64,000 bases of DNA, from contig NZ_RDTE01000003.1 in NCBI RefSeq assembly GCF_004125265.1, positions 3,348,001 to 3,412,000 of the forward strand, written 5' to 3'. A model generated the notes under the pieces. It worked only from the letters and a program-made list of their open reading frames with translations. It was not told where the DNA came from and searched no databases. A program made the position numbers and the translations under genes. Below are positions 8,163 to 16,970 of the stretch, in pieces. Position 1 is the first letter of the stretch. Each line of letters starts with the position of its first letter. The DNA is from Streptomyces lydicus (GTDB lineage: Bacteria > Actinomycetota > Actinomycetes > Streptomycetales > Streptomycetaceae).

Positions 8163-9386
8163 TTACAGGGACGGGCCCAGCAGCCAGGTGGCGATCTCGC
8201 GGATCGCGCCGCTGCCTCCGGGCTTGGCGGTGAGCGCGCGGGCCGCGCCGCGCACCACGTCGTGCGCGTCCGCGACCGCCACCGGCCAGCCGACGAGGTC
8301 GAAGCACGGGAGGTCGTTGACGTCGTTGCCGACGTAGAGCACCCGCGCGGGGTCGATGCCCGCTTCCTCGCACCACTGCTTGAGGGCGAGGTCCTTGCGG
8401 TCGATGCCGTGCAGGACGGGCACCTGCAGCTTGCGGGCCCGTGCGGCGACGACCGGGTTGGTCTCGGTGGACAGGATCAGCAGCTTCAGCTCCGCCTTGC
8501 GCAGGGCCGCGATGCCGAGGCCGTCGCCGCGGTGCACCGCGACGATCTCCCGTCCGTCGGCGTCGATCAGCACCCGGTCGTCGGTCTGGGTGCCGTCGAA
8601 GTCGAGGACGACGGCGTCGATGTCCTCGCGGGTCGGCAGGGCGCCGGGGCGCGGCGCGTCCAGCAGGGGCGCCAGCGCGCGGGCGCGGGCCAGGTCGTGC
8701 GGGTCGTCGATCTCCAGCACCCGGGCGGGGTCGGTGCGCACCAGCTCGGTGCGGCCGAAGAAGCGGTGGCCGCCGGCGCGGAAGCCGGCCGCTTCCATGG
8801 CGTAGGCGGCGCCGGTCTCCAGCAGGTCCTGGGGGCGGTCCTGGCGGCGCGGCCGGAAGGACTTGTCGTGGTTGACGCCGCGGCCGCCGTCGGTGGCCGC
8901 GGCGCCGCCCACCGCGGGTTCGGCGCCGCGCCAGACGAAGCCGTGGAACGGGGCCACGGTCAGCGCGCTGTCGGCGCCGCCCTCGACGACCGCCGCGGCG
9001 ACGCCGTCGATGTCCTCGCGGGCGAGGAACGGGCTGGTGCACTGGACCAGCAGCACCGCGTCGACCCGGGCGCCGTGCTCGGCCTCGTAGGCGTCCATGG
9101 CGTGCAGGACGGCGGCCTCGCTGGTGGCGGTGTCGCCCGCGATGTCGCCGGGGCGCCGTACGACGACCGCTCCGGCGCCGCGGGCCGCGGCCGCTATCCC
9201 GGCGTCGTCGGTGGAGACCACGACATCGGTGACCAGGCGGGCGGCGCGGCACTCGCGGACCGCGCGGGCCACCAGGGGCACTCCCCCGACGGCGGCGAGG
9301 TTCTTGGCGGGCACGCCCTTGGAACCGCCGCGGGCGGGGATGACGGCCACCACGGTCGGCGGGGTGCTCTGCGGGTTCGGCGGCAT
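8163..9386 (-). CDS. Acylneuraminate cytidylyltransferase fused to HAD phosphatase
   Basis: A 407-aa bifunctional protein. Residues ~10-235 are a CMP-sugar synthetase with the NeuA/KdsB nucleotide motif PARGGSKGVPAKNL and ACTSPF-like QCTSPFLAREDID. Residues ~245-405 are a KdsC-type HAD phosphatase with catalytic DFDGTQTDD, LILSTE and late YVGNDVNDLPCF. Together they would dephosphorylate the nonulosonate 9-phosphate and couple it to CMP, one step after the NeuB-type synthase. The ATG at 9386 is chosen because AAAAGGAG sits 6-7 nt upstream; a longer frame to 9446 has no site. The 116 bp to the synthase gene hold GATCAGG-type repeats but no gene. Confidence 0.9.
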   Translation of the reverse strand: MPPNPQSTPPTVVAVIPARGGSKGVPAKNLAAVGGVPLVARAVRECRAARLVTDVVVSTDDAGIAAAARGAGAVVVRRPGDIAGDTATSEAAVLHAMDAYEAEHGARVDAVLLVQCTSPFLAREDIDGVAAAVVEGGADSALTVAPFHGFVWRGAEPAVGGAAATDGGRGVNHDKSFRPRRQDRPQDLLETGAAYAMEAAGFRAGGHRFFGRTELVRTDPARVLEIDDPHDLARARALAPLLDAPRPGALPTREDIDAVVLDFDGTQTDDRVLIDADGREIVAVHRGDGLGIAALRKAELKLLILSTETNPVVAARARKLQVPVLHGIDRKDLALKQWCEEAGIDPARVLYVGNDVNDLPCFDLVGWPVAVADAHDVVRGAARALTAKPGGSGAIREIATWLLGPSL

Positions 9387-9442
9387 GTCGGGCTCCTTTT
9401 GGGGGCCGTGCGGGCTCCGGGGGCGGGCGGTCGGCGGGAGGG

Positions 9443-10816
9443 TCACAGCTGCCCCCAGCGGCGGATGGCGGGGGCGACGCGCTGGACGCCGTGGCGGTAG
9501 GCGCCGCGGGCGGCCTCGCGGACCGTCTCCCGGGCGACCCGGCGCAGTCCGCCGGTCTCCTCGGGGGCGTCCGCGTAGCCGGCGATCGGCTCGCCGTGCG
9601 CGTCCAGGCCGTGCCGGGCGAGGATGCCGGGGAGGTAGCCGGGGGCGGTGCGGGGTGTGTAGTACGGGGTGATCGGCGGCAGCCGGTCGGCGGTGCGCAG
9701 CGCGGTGACCCGGGCGCGGGCGGCGTCGAAGGCCTGCTCGTAGTCCCCCTCGGCGGCGACGCCCTGCCGGGCGAGCCAGTCCGCGTCGGGCTCGGGGCGG
9801 TGTCCGGCGTCCAGCTCGTCCCAGGAGGCGAGGCAGCCGGAGCCGAGGAAGTGGTGGTTGCCCAGGACCTCGCGGACGCCGAGGTCGGTGAGGACGGCGG
9901 TGGGGATGCCGCGGTGCAGCGACTCCAGGGCGGCGGTCGAGCTGACCGTCACCATCAGGTCGGTGCGGTCCAGGACCTCGCCCATGTTGCCGTACACCAG
10001 GCGGCAGTTGGCGGGCAGCGGGCCGGGGGCCTTGGCCGCGAGCTTCTGGTAGGGCAGTTCCTCGATGTGGGTGGTGTGCTCGCCGGGCTTGCTGCGGAGC
10101 TTGATCAGCACCTCGCGGTCCGGGTGCTTACGGGCGTGCTCCACGGCCCGCCGCAGCAGGTAGGTCCGGTCGGCGCGGCTCTCCGGTACGGAGGGCTGGG
10201 CGGCGAACACCACGGTGTACGGCCGCTGTGTGCCGGTGGTGCCCGCACCGCGGTAGCGGTCGCCGCCGAGGAACGGCAGGGCGCATTCGACCACGCTGCC
10301 GTCGTCGGCGCCGACACCGCGGTAGACCTCGCGGAACCGGTCGGCGTCGTGCCGGGAGTTGGCGAGGACGACATCCGCGCCGTGCCGCAGCAGCAGCCCG
10401 TCGGCAAGCTTCTCGTAGACCACACCGACATAGCCGGTGACGACGACGGGGCGGGTCTGCGCTCCTCGCCAGGCGCGGGCGAGGCCGTGCAGCATCGCCT
10501 GCACCGCGCCGCCGACACAGGCCAGCACGACGACGTCGTAACGCGTACGGTCGACGGACCGGACGAAGTCGACGCCCCTGATTTCGCGCAGCGTGTCCGC
10601 ACGGGCGCCGACCTCGTCGAGCTGTCGGACCGTGGGAGTGGCGCGGCCGCGGAGAAGGTAGCCGTCGAGCCGGATGTCCGATTGGATTCGGTACGCTGTC
10701 AAAGCGCCCCATTTCCATCGGGTATCCGAGTCGGCGAGTACGGCGACCCGCGGCGAAGAGTGGGTACGTGATGGCACGTCGAAGACGCTAGGAAGCCATT
10801 CCGTTTGGCGGGCCAA
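9443..10816 (-). CDS. Putative glycosyltransferase (DUF6716-like)
   Basis: About 457 aa. The Rossmann-type N-terminus reads RVAVLADSDTRWKWGAL. Mid-protein VLANSRHDADRF and KLRSKPGEHTTHIEELPY, then VTVSSTAALESLHRGIPTAVL, resemble nucleotide-sugar-binding halves of GT-B enzymes. It resembles proteins usually labelled DUF6716 putative glycosyltransferase next to actinobacterial neu genes, recalled from the family and not searched. It is the first gene of the minus-strand arm of the glycopolymer locus and probably adds a sugar to the polymer or primer. The start is uncertain: TTG at 10816 or GTG at 10777, neither with a good ribosome site. Confidence 0.7.
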   Translation of the reverse strand: MARQTEWLPSVFDVPSRTHSSPRVAVLADSDTRWKWGALTAYRIQSDIRLDGYLLRGRATPTVRQLDEVGARADTLREIRGVDFVRSVDRTRYDVVVLACVGGAVQAMLHGLARAWRGAQTRPVVVTGYVGVVYEKLADGLLLRHGADVVLANSRHDADRFREVYRGVGADDGSVVECALPFLGGDRYRGAGTTGTQRPYTVVFAAQPSVPESRADRTYLLRRAVEHARKHPDREVLIKLRSKPGEHTTHIEELPYQKLAAKAPGPLPANCRLVYGNMGEVLDRTDLMVTVSSTAALESLHRGIPTAVLTDLGVREVLGNHHFLGSGCLASWDELDAGHRPEPDADWLARQGVAAEGDYEQAFDAARARVTALRTADRLPPITPYYTPRTAPGYLPGILARHGLDAHGEPIAGYADAPEETGGLRRVARETVREAARGAYRHGVQRVAPAIRRWGQL

Positions 10817-10832
10817 CTGGGTCGCAACAAAG

Positions 10833-10887
10833 GGTTAACAGCGGGTCGACGAATGACTAACCGGCCCGATTGCCGACCCGGTTAACC
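10833..10887. promoter_or_regulatory. Dyad-symmetric element between divergent glycopolymer operons
   Basis: GGTTAAC (10833-10839) with GGGTCG (10843-10848) is mirrored by CGACCC (10874-10879) and GGTTAACC (10880-10887). The symmetry is a long imperfect palindrome centred in the divergent promoter region. A plus-strand promoter candidate follows: TTCACC, 17 bp, TAAAGA (about 10904-10932). One regulator binding here could control both arms. Confidence 0.5.
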
Positions 10888-10964
10888 ATCCCGCCATTCT
10901 TCGTTCACCTTGAGGCCCGCACCCGGTAAAGACGAATGCCGCCCGCGCACCTAACGTCACCCGG

Positions 10965-11945
10965 GTGGTTAAGCTCTCCGTCATCGTGCCGTTCTACAAC
11001 GTGCAGACATACGCGCCCGACACCCTGAAAAGCCTGGCGGCCAACGCCCGCGAAGATTTTGAATTCCTGCTCGTCGACGACTGTTCGCGCGACGAGACCC
11101 CGGATATTCTCGCGCGCGCCGAGCGCGAGCTGCCGGGCGCCAGAGTGCTGCGGCACGAACGCAACGGCGGCCTGGCCACCGCCCGGAACACCGGCCTGGA
11201 CGCGGCCCGCGGCGAGTACCTCACCTTCCTGGACGGTGACGACTGGCTCGCGCCCGGTTACTACCCTCAACTCCTGGGCGCCATGGAGGAGTTGGGATGC
11301 GACTTCGTCCGCACCGACCACGTCCAGTGCACCGCCCGCGCCCGCAGCGTCCACCGGGTCCCGCACGGCCGGCGCGGGGTGGTGATGGACCCGCGCGAGG
11401 TGATCCTGCCCGCCGACCGCTCCACCTCCGTCGACTATGCCTTCGCCTGGGCCGGGATGTACCACCGCCGGCTGCTGGACGAGGGGGTGCTGCATTTCCG
11501 TGACGGACTGCGCACCGCGGAGGACCGCCCGTGGATCTGGCGGCTGCACCGCGAGGCGAAGTCCATGGCGGTGGTCGGGCTGCTCGGTGTTTTCTACCGG
11601 CGCGGAGTGGCGTCCTCACTGACCCAGATCGGAGATGTGCGGCAATTGGACTTCATTCGCGCCTTCGATCAGGTGATCGAGGAAACGGCGCAGGACCGCG
11701 ATGCGGATCTTCTGCTGCCGAAGGCGGTGCGCACCTATTGCGCGATCATTTCCCACCACCTGGGTTCGATCGAACGTTTCGAACCGCAGGTCGCCCGTAA
11801 ATTGCGCGCGATGAGCGCCGCGGCCCTGAAACGCATGCCGCAGGACGTACTGAAGGAAGCCCTGGATTCGATGGATGTGCAGCGTGCGTCCCGGCTGCGG
11901 CGGCTGCGCCGCCGTCCCTCCCCCGCGGCGGAGGTGGCCGCCTGA
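10965..11945 (+). CDS. Family 2 glycosyltransferase
   Basis: A 326-aa GT-A enzyme. It has the nucleotide-sugar fold start KLSVIVPFYNVQTY, LLVDDCSRDETPDI with the Asp pair, NGGLATARNTGLDAARGEYLTFLDGDDW (D-x-D region, split across residues ~68-95), and later RTAEDRPWIWRLHREA carrying the catalytic acidic residue. The length is normal for bacterial GT2 proteins. It heads the plus-strand arm and its stop overlaps the next start (ATGA). It probably builds the repeat unit or linkage of the wall glycopolymer. The GTG start at 10965 has no Shine-Dalgarno. Confidence 0.88.
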   Translation: MVKLSVIVPFYNVQTYAPDTLKSLAANAREDFEFLLVDDCSRDETPDILARAERELPGARVLRHERNGGLATARNTGLDAARGEYLTFLDGDDWLAPGYYPQLLGAMEELGCDFVRTDHVQCTARARSVHRVPHGRRGVVMDPREVILPADRSTSVDYAFAWAGMYHRRLLDEGVLHFRDGLRTAEDRPWIWRLHREAKSMAVVGLLGVFYRRGVASSLTQIGDVRQLDFIRAFDQVIEETAQDRDADLLLPKAVRTYCAIISHHLGSIERFEPQVARKLRAMSAAALKRMPQDVLKEALDSMDVQRASRLRRLRRRPSPAAEVAA

Positions 11946-13300
11946 TGTCCGCCCGACCGCGTACCCAGATCTTCATGGCCTCCACGCTCTACGGTGCGGC
12001 GACGCTCGCCGCCGCGCTGGACGCCGACTGCTTCGCACCGGCCGACCGCCGTCTGCTGCTGCTCAGCAACAACGCCACGACCCCGGAGACCAGCGCGTCA
12101 CTGGACACCATGCCCGGCTTCGAGCGGCTGCGCGGCCGCTTCGACCGGGTGCTGTCCTGGAACGAGACGATCAGCCCCTTCCACCCCGGCGGCTGGTCGC
12201 CGCGCGCGGACGACGCCCCGCTGTGGGAGCGGCATCTGCGGCTGCTGTGGGGCCTGGGCGACGACCATGTCGAGCTGGTCGTGGAGTCCATCCAGGTCAA
12301 CCCGGCACTGGCCCTCGCCCAGCTGTTCCCGGACGCGCCGATCGATGTCTACGCCGACGGCCTGATGAGCTACGGGCCCACCCGTAACAAGCTCGACCCG
12401 CTGATCGGCACCCGGATCAACCGCCTGCTGCACCTGGACCTGGTCCCGGGCCTGACTCCGCTGCTGCTCACCGAGTTCGACGTCGCGGCGCAGACCGTGC
12501 CCACCGACGCCTTCACCAAGGTGCTGGCCGAACTCTGTGACGCCAGTGGCGAGGTGGCGGTCCCGGAGGGCGCCGCGCTGCTGCTCGGCCAGTACCTCTC
12601 CGCGCTGGGCATCCTCACTCCCGAGGAGGAAGAGGAGCTGCACATGCGGATGGTGCGCGGCGCCGCCGAGCGCGGCCACCGCGAGATCGTCTTCAAACCG
12701 CACCCGTCCGCGCCGGCCCGCTGGTCGCGGCTGCTGGAGCGGGAGGCCGAGAAGCTGGACATCACGCTGACCGTGCTGGACACCCCGGTGCTGGCCGAAG
12801 TCCTCTACCAGCGGATGCGGCCCGCGCTGGTCGTCGGCTGCTTCTCCACCGCGCTGCTGACGGCGGCCACGTTCTACGGTCTGCCGACCGCCCGCACCGG
12901 CACCGGCCTGCTGCTGGAACGGCTCACCCCGTACCAGAACAGCAACCGCGTCCCGGTCACGATCGTGGACGCGCTGGTGCCCGACCTGGGCGACCGCAGC
13001 GAGCGCCCGCGCGCCCTCGCCACCCCCGAGAGCATCGAGGGCCTGGTCGCCGCGGTCGGCTATGCGATGCAGCACCAGATCTATCCGCAGCTGCGGCCGA
13101 CCGCCGAGCGCTACCTCGCGGCGCACCTCGACCAGGTCACCTGGCGCTACTTCAAGCGCCGCCGGCTGACCGCGCTGGCACTGCCCGGCGCGATCCCCTC
13201 CCAGCTGTCGTTCCTGCCGCGCAATCCCACCGTCCGCAAGGTCGCGCGCCGCGCGCGTGCGGTGCAGCGGCGGCTGAAGAAGCGGGCCGCTTTCGGATGA
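11945..13300 (+). CDS. Polysialyltransferase family glycosyltransferase
   Basis: A 451-aa GT-B-like protein. It shows the two motifs typical of bacterial polysialyltransferases: an acidic-Gly motif (VYADGLMSYG near residue 138) and an HP motif (IVFKPHPSAPARW near residue 258), followed by a Ser-Thr motif (VVGCFSTALLTAATFYG near residue 300). The basic C-terminus (RKVARRARAVQRRLKKRA) suggests contact with membrane or anionic polymer. The ATG overlaps the GT2 stop by 4 bp and its stop overlaps the acyltransferase start by 4 bp. It likely polymerises CMP-activated nonulosonic acid supplied by the minus-strand genes. Confidence 0.82.
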   Translation: MSARPRTQIFMASTLYGAATLAAALDADCFAPADRRLLLLSNNATTPETSASLDTMPGFERLRGRFDRVLSWNETISPFHPGGWSPRADDAPLWERHLRLLWGLGDDHVELVVESIQVNPALALAQLFPDAPIDVYADGLMSYGPTRNKLDPLIGTRINRLLHLDLVPGLTPLLLTEFDVAAQTVPTDAFTKVLAELCDASGEVAVPEGAALLLGQYLSALGILTPEEEEELHMRMVRGAAERGHREIVFKPHPSAPARWSRLLEREAEKLDITLTVLDTPVLAEVLYQRMRPALVVGCFSTALLTAATFYGLPTARTGTGLLLERLTPYQNSNRVPVTIVDALVPDLGDRSERPRALATPESIEGLVAAVGYAMQHQIYPQLRPTAERYLAAHLDQVTWRYFKRRRLTALALPGAIPSQLSFLPRNPTVRKVARRARAVQRRLKKRAAFG

Positions 13301-14532
13301 CCACGCCCCCGCTGACGACCGGCGCGCCGCCCCCCGCCGCGCCGGATCCCGTCACCACCGCCCCCCGGCCCGCGATACCGGGGCGCAGCGTGGGGGTCTC
13401 CCCGGCCCGTGAGGCCGGCGGAGGATCCTCGCGGCTGCGCGCCCTGGACGGACTGCGGCTGCTCGCCGCGCTGATGGTCGCCGCGTACCACTTCGGCGGC
13501 CGCAACGGCGAGATATCGCAGGCCTGGGGCGGCTCGCCCGCCCATCAATTCCCCACCGCCGCGCCGCTGTTCGCCTACGGCTGTCTGGGCGTGCAGATCT
13601 TCTTCGTGATCAGCGGCTTCGTGATCTGCCTCAGCGGCTGGGTCCCGCCCGTCGCCCACCACCACCCTTCAGTGGACCGGGCTACGCCCGGACAGCGACG
13701 ATTGCGGGCCTTTGTCGCGTCGCGCATCTCCCGCCTCTATCCGGCCTATTGGGCCGCGATCCTGCTGGTCACCGCCGTCTTCGCGCTCCCCTGGGTCGCC
13801 TACAAGGCGCTGCCGCCCAGCGAGGTGCTGACCAACCTGACCATGCTGCAGCAGCCGTTGGGCGTGGACCGGGTGCTCGGGGTGTGCTGGACCCTGTGGG
13901 CGGAGATGCGCTTCTACGCCCTCTTCGCGCTCTGCGTCGTGCTGCCCGGTGCCACCCGCGGCCGGGTGGTGCTCTTCTGCGCGGGCTGGACCCTGGCGGC
14001 CGCGCTCGCGCAGGCCGCGCACCAGCCCTTCCTCGACACCGTGCTGATGCCCGAGTACGCCCCGTTCTTCATCGGCGGGGTGGGCCTGTACCTGCTGCAC
14101 CGCTATGGCGCCCGCGATCCGATCGCCTGGGCGATCGTGCTGGTCAGCTGGCTGATCGGGCAGCATTACGCGGTCGCCGGGCTGTGGCACGCACCGTCGG
14201 CCACCGCGTTCTCCTACCGCTCGACCGCCGTCATCATCGCCATCGTCACCCTGGGGTTCGCCCTGGTCGCGGCGGTCGCCCTGGGCAAGCTGCGGTGGGC
14301 GAACTGGCGCTGGCTGACCGTGGCCGGCGCGCTGACCTACCCGTTCTACCTCGTGCACGAGCATCTGGGCTGGGTCGTGGTGCGGGCGCTGCATCACGGC
14401 CTCGGGCTGCCCTCGTACGCGACGCTGCTACTGACCGTCGCACTGATGCTGCTGCTCGCGTGGGTGCTGCACCGCTTCGTCGAGCGCCCGCTGACGCCCG
14501 TCCTGAGGCGGTCGATCAACCCGCGGCGCTGA
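13297..14532 (+). CDS. Acyltransferase 3 family (OafA/YrhL-type) membrane protein
   Basis: A 411-aa multi-pass membrane O-acyltransferase. After a Pro/Ala-rich cytoplasmic tail (~45 aa) comes the diagnostic RLRALDGLRLLAALMVAAYH, then GCLGVQIFFVISGFVICLSG with the second family motif. About ten TM segments reach a terminal RFVERPLTPVL. It transfers acetyl or another acyl group across the membrane onto an exported glycan. Translational coupling to the polysialyltransferase-like gene points to O-acetylation of that glycopolymer. Confidence 0.88.
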   Translation: MTTPPLTTGAPPPAAPDPVTTAPRPAIPGRSVGVSPAREAGGGSSRLRALDGLRLLAALMVAAYHFGGRNGEISQAWGGSPAHQFPTAAPLFAYGCLGVQIFFVISGFVICLSGWVPPVAHHHPSVDRATPGQRRLRAFVASRISRLYPAYWAAILLVTAVFALPWVAYKALPPSEVLTNLTMLQQPLGVDRVLGVCWTLWAEMRFYALFALCVVLPGATRGRVVLFCAGWTLAAALAQAAHQPFLDTVLMPEYAPFFIGGVGLYLLHRYGARDPIAWAIVLVSWLIGQHYAVAGLWHAPSATAFSYRSTAVIIAIVTLGFALVAAVALGKLRWANWRWLTVAGALTYPFYLVHEHLGWVVVRALHHGLGLPSYATLLLTVALMLLLAWVLHRFVERPLTPVLRRSINPRR

Positions 14533-14594
14533 GGCCGGGACGGGCGGGCGGACGAGGGAAGAGCGGGCGGGAGGGGGCGAGCGGACGGGCGGAA

Positions 14595-14623
14595 GGGCGG
14601 CGTCCCTGGCGCTGTGGCCGCCC
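14595..14623. terminator. Candidate terminator between convergent genes
   Basis: GGGCGGC (14595-14601) pairs with GCCGCCC (14617-14623) across a 15-nt loop, in the gap between the acyltransferase and the convergent TetR gene. There is no U-run. Confidence 0.35.
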
Positions 14624-14644
14624 GCCCGGCCGCCCCCGCCGCAC

Positions 14645-15325
14645 TCAGCCCCGCGCCTCCGACCCCGACCCGGCCTCGATGCCCGCGACGATGATCCGCA
14701 GCCCGGCCTCGAAGCTCCGCTCCAGATCGCCGAACATCACCTGGCCGGCCTGCGCCGCGAGCGGAAAGTCCGGCCCGAGCTGCCGTTCGCGCTCCGACAG
14801 GTCATAGGCCGGGTCGCGGATCTCGCGCTGTCCGGGCACCGGGTGGACCGACTGTTCCTCGATCACCACGGCCACGGTGAAGTTGTACGCGGTCCACCAG
14901 GCCTGCGCGGCCTCGTCCAGCGTGAAGCCCGCCCCCGTCAGGCAGGACATCAGGAAGTCGAGCGCCTCGGCGGCGACGGTGCCGTCGGTCATCCGCGTAC
15001 CGCTGAAGACCTTGGCACCGTCGCGGTAGCCGAGCAGTTCGCGGCGCACCCGCCGGCAGCTGTCGAGCAGCGTTTCCTGCCAGGTGCCGTCGTACGCGCC
15101 CATGCCGGGCCCCCCGCCCTCCGGGCTCCCGGTCATCCGCCGGGTCATCTCGGTGGCCATCTCGTCCAGCAGTTCCTGCTTGTTCTTGAAGTGCCAGTAC
15201 AGCGCGGGGGCCTGGACGTTCAGCTCCTTGGCGATGCCCCGCAGGGTGAGCCCGTCGAGGCCGACCTCGTTCAGCAGCCGCAGTGCGGTGTCCACGACCT
15301 TTTTCCGGTCAATGCGCGAAACCAT
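14645..15325 (-). CDS. TetR family repressor (TetR_C-type)
   Basis: 226 aa. The N-terminal HTH reads VDTALRLLNEVGLDGLTLRG, with LNVQAPALYWHFKNKQELL (recognition helix). The rest matches the tetracycline-repressor-like C-terminal domain, with EAAQAWWTAYNFTVAVVIEE. It is transcribed away from the FAD monooxygenase, with only 37 bp between starts, and two TTAAC-N3-GTTAA sites lie there. It is inferred to repress the monooxygenase and itself, relieved by an aromatic ligand. The ATG at 15323-15325 abuts the TTGACA of the divergent promoter. Confidence 0.9.
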   Translation of the reverse strand: MVSRIDRKKVVDTALRLLNEVGLDGLTLRGIAKELNVQAPALYWHFKNKQELLDEMATEMTRRMTGSPEGGGPGMGAYDGTWQETLLDSCRRVRRELLGYRDGAKVFSGTRMTDGTVAAEALDFLMSCLTGAGFTLDEAAQAWWTAYNFTVAVVIEEQSVHPVPGQREIRDPAYDLSERERQLGPDFPLAAQAGQVMFGDLERSFEAGLRIIVAGIEAGSGSEARG

Positions 15326-15326
15326 G

Positions 15327-15382
15327 TTGACAACTTAACACCGTTAAAGCCATCCTCGGAACATGGAACTTAACAGCGTTAA
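15327..15382. promoter_or_regulatory. Divergent promoter with two TetR operators
   Basis: Two near-identical palindromes, TTAACACCGTTAA (15335-15347) and TTAACAGCGTTAA (15370-15382), lie 35 bp apart. A plus-strand promoter is visible: TTGACA (15327-15332), 18 bp, CATCCT (15351-15356). The first operator fills the spacer. The second overlaps codons 3-7 of the monooxygenase. The predicted start of transcription is at or next to its ATG (15363), which has no Shine-Dalgarno, so the mRNA is probably leaderless. Confidence 0.75.
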
Positions 15383-16934
15383 GGGAATCTTTGGCACCGC
15401 CCTGCCCCACGACGGCACGACGGTCGACGTACTGATCGCCGGCGCGGGCCCGACCGGCCTCGCCCTGGCCATCGACCTCACCCGCCGCGGCGTGCGCACC
15501 CTGCTCGTCGAGCGGCAGGACCGCCTCTCGCCCGGCGCCCGCGGCACCGGTGTGCAGCCGCGCACCCAGGAGGTCTACGACGACCTCGGACTGCTGGACG
15601 CGGCCTCCGCGGCCGGCAGCCTCTACCCGAGGACCGCCCACTGGGAGAACGGCGAAATCGTCAACATCACCGAGATGATCGAGCGGGTCGACCCGACGCC
15701 CGCCACGCCGTACTCCAACACCCTGATGCTGCCGCAGTTCCGCAACCTGGAGGTGCTGTACGAGCGGCTGCGAGAGCTCGGCGGAGACGTACTCTTCCGC
15801 ACCGAACTCACCACGTTCGACCAGGACTCGGCCGGTGTGACGGCCCGCCTGCGGCACGCCGACGGGGCGGAGCGCACCGTCCACGGGGCCTATCTGGTCG
15901 CCACCGACGGCGGGCGCAGCACCGTACGCCGCGCGCTCGGCATCAAGATGAGCGGTCCGGAGCTGGAACCGGTCGCCGTGCTGCTCGCGGACGTCCGGGT
16001 GGACGGCCTGGACCGCGACCACTGGCACCGCTGGGAGCTGCCGAGCGGCGGATTCGCGGGCCTTCTCCCGCTGGCCGGCACCGACTACTTCCAGACCATG
16101 ATGGCGGGCTTCGACGGCACTCCGGACCCCTCTCCCGAGACGATCCGTGCCGAGCTCGTGGCGCACACCCACCTCGACGCCGCGCAGATCGGCGAGGTCC
16201 TGTGGTCCTCCCTCTTCCGCCCCCGGGCGGGTCTGGTCGAGCGCTACCGCACCGGCCGGGTCTTCCTGGCCGGCGACGCCGCGCACATCCACTCCCCGGC
16301 GGGCGGCCAGGGCCTGAACACCAGCGTCCAGGACGCCTACAATCTCGGCTGGAAGCTCGGCCAGGTGCTGCGGCACGGCGCCCCCGACAGCCTCCTCGAC
16401 ACCTACGAGACCGAGCGCCGCCCGATCGCCGAGAGCATCCTCGACACCAGCACCCGGCTGCACCGCTCCGGTGCGCTGCGGCGTGGCCGCGACCTCCACC
16501 AGCTCGGCATCGGCTACCCCGACAGCCCGCTCACCCGGGAGCTGCGCACGGACCTCGCCGAGGGCATCCCCGCCGCGGGCGACCGGGCCCCCGACGCCCC
16601 GTGCACCACGCCCGACGGCACCCCCACCCGGCTCTTCGACGCCCTCCGCGGCCCGCACTTCACCCTGCTCGACCTGGGCGGCACCGGCATCGACGACAGC
16701 GCCCTGCCCGCCGACCCGGCCCTGATCCGCCTCGTCCGCGTCGGCGGCCCGGCCCCGGACCTGATCGACACCCACGGCCACATCCGCGACGCCTACGGCC
16801 CGGCCCCCGCCGTCCTCCTCATCCGCCCCGACGGCTACCTCGCCCTCGCCGCCCCGCCCGAGAACGCGACGGCGCAGGTGACGGCGGCCCTGGAGATACA
16901 CCTCGGCACGGGTGCGGTGGCGGCGGCCCACTGA
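15363..16934 (+). CDS. FAD-dependent aromatic monooxygenase (class A)
   Basis: A 523-aa flavoprotein hydroxylase of the PHBH/polyketide-hydroxylase type (PgaE- or Rox-like). Motifs are GAGPTGLALAIDL (FAD-binding GxGxxG), VATDGGRSTVRRALG (DG motif) and VFLAGDAAHIHSPAGGQGLN (GD motif), then a C-terminal thioredoxin-like domain ending PDGYLALAAPPENAT. It uses NAD(P)H and O2 to hydroxylate an aromatic substrate. The adjacent TetR suggests inducible detoxification of an antibiotic or phenolic. The ATG is used without a ribosome site because the promoter places transcription start at the codon. Confidence 0.9.
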   Translation: MELNSVKGIFGTALPHDGTTVDVLIAGAGPTGLALAIDLTRRGVRTLLVERQDRLSPGARGTGVQPRTQEVYDDLGLLDAASAAGSLYPRTAHWENGEIVNITEMIERVDPTPATPYSNTLMLPQFRNLEVLYERLRELGGDVLFRTELTTFDQDSAGVTARLRHADGAERTVHGAYLVATDGGRSTVRRALGIKMSGPELEPVAVLLADVRVDGLDRDHWHRWELPSGGFAGLLPLAGTDYFQTMMAGFDGTPDPSPETIRAELVAHTHLDAAQIGEVLWSSLFRPRAGLVERYRTGRVFLAGDAAHIHSPAGGQGLNTSVQDAYNLGWKLGQVLRHGAPDSLLDTYETERRPIAESILDTSTRLHRSGALRRGRDLHQLGIGYPDSPLTRELRTDLAEGIPAAGDRAPDAPCTTPDGTPTRLFDALRGPHFTLLDLGGTGIDDSALPADPALIRLVRVGGPAPDLIDTHGHIRDAYGPAPAVLLIRPDGYLALAAPPENATAQVTAALEIHLGTGAVAAAH

Positions 16935-16970
16935 ACGCCACCGGCCGGCGTGGGGCCCCGGCGACCCGGG

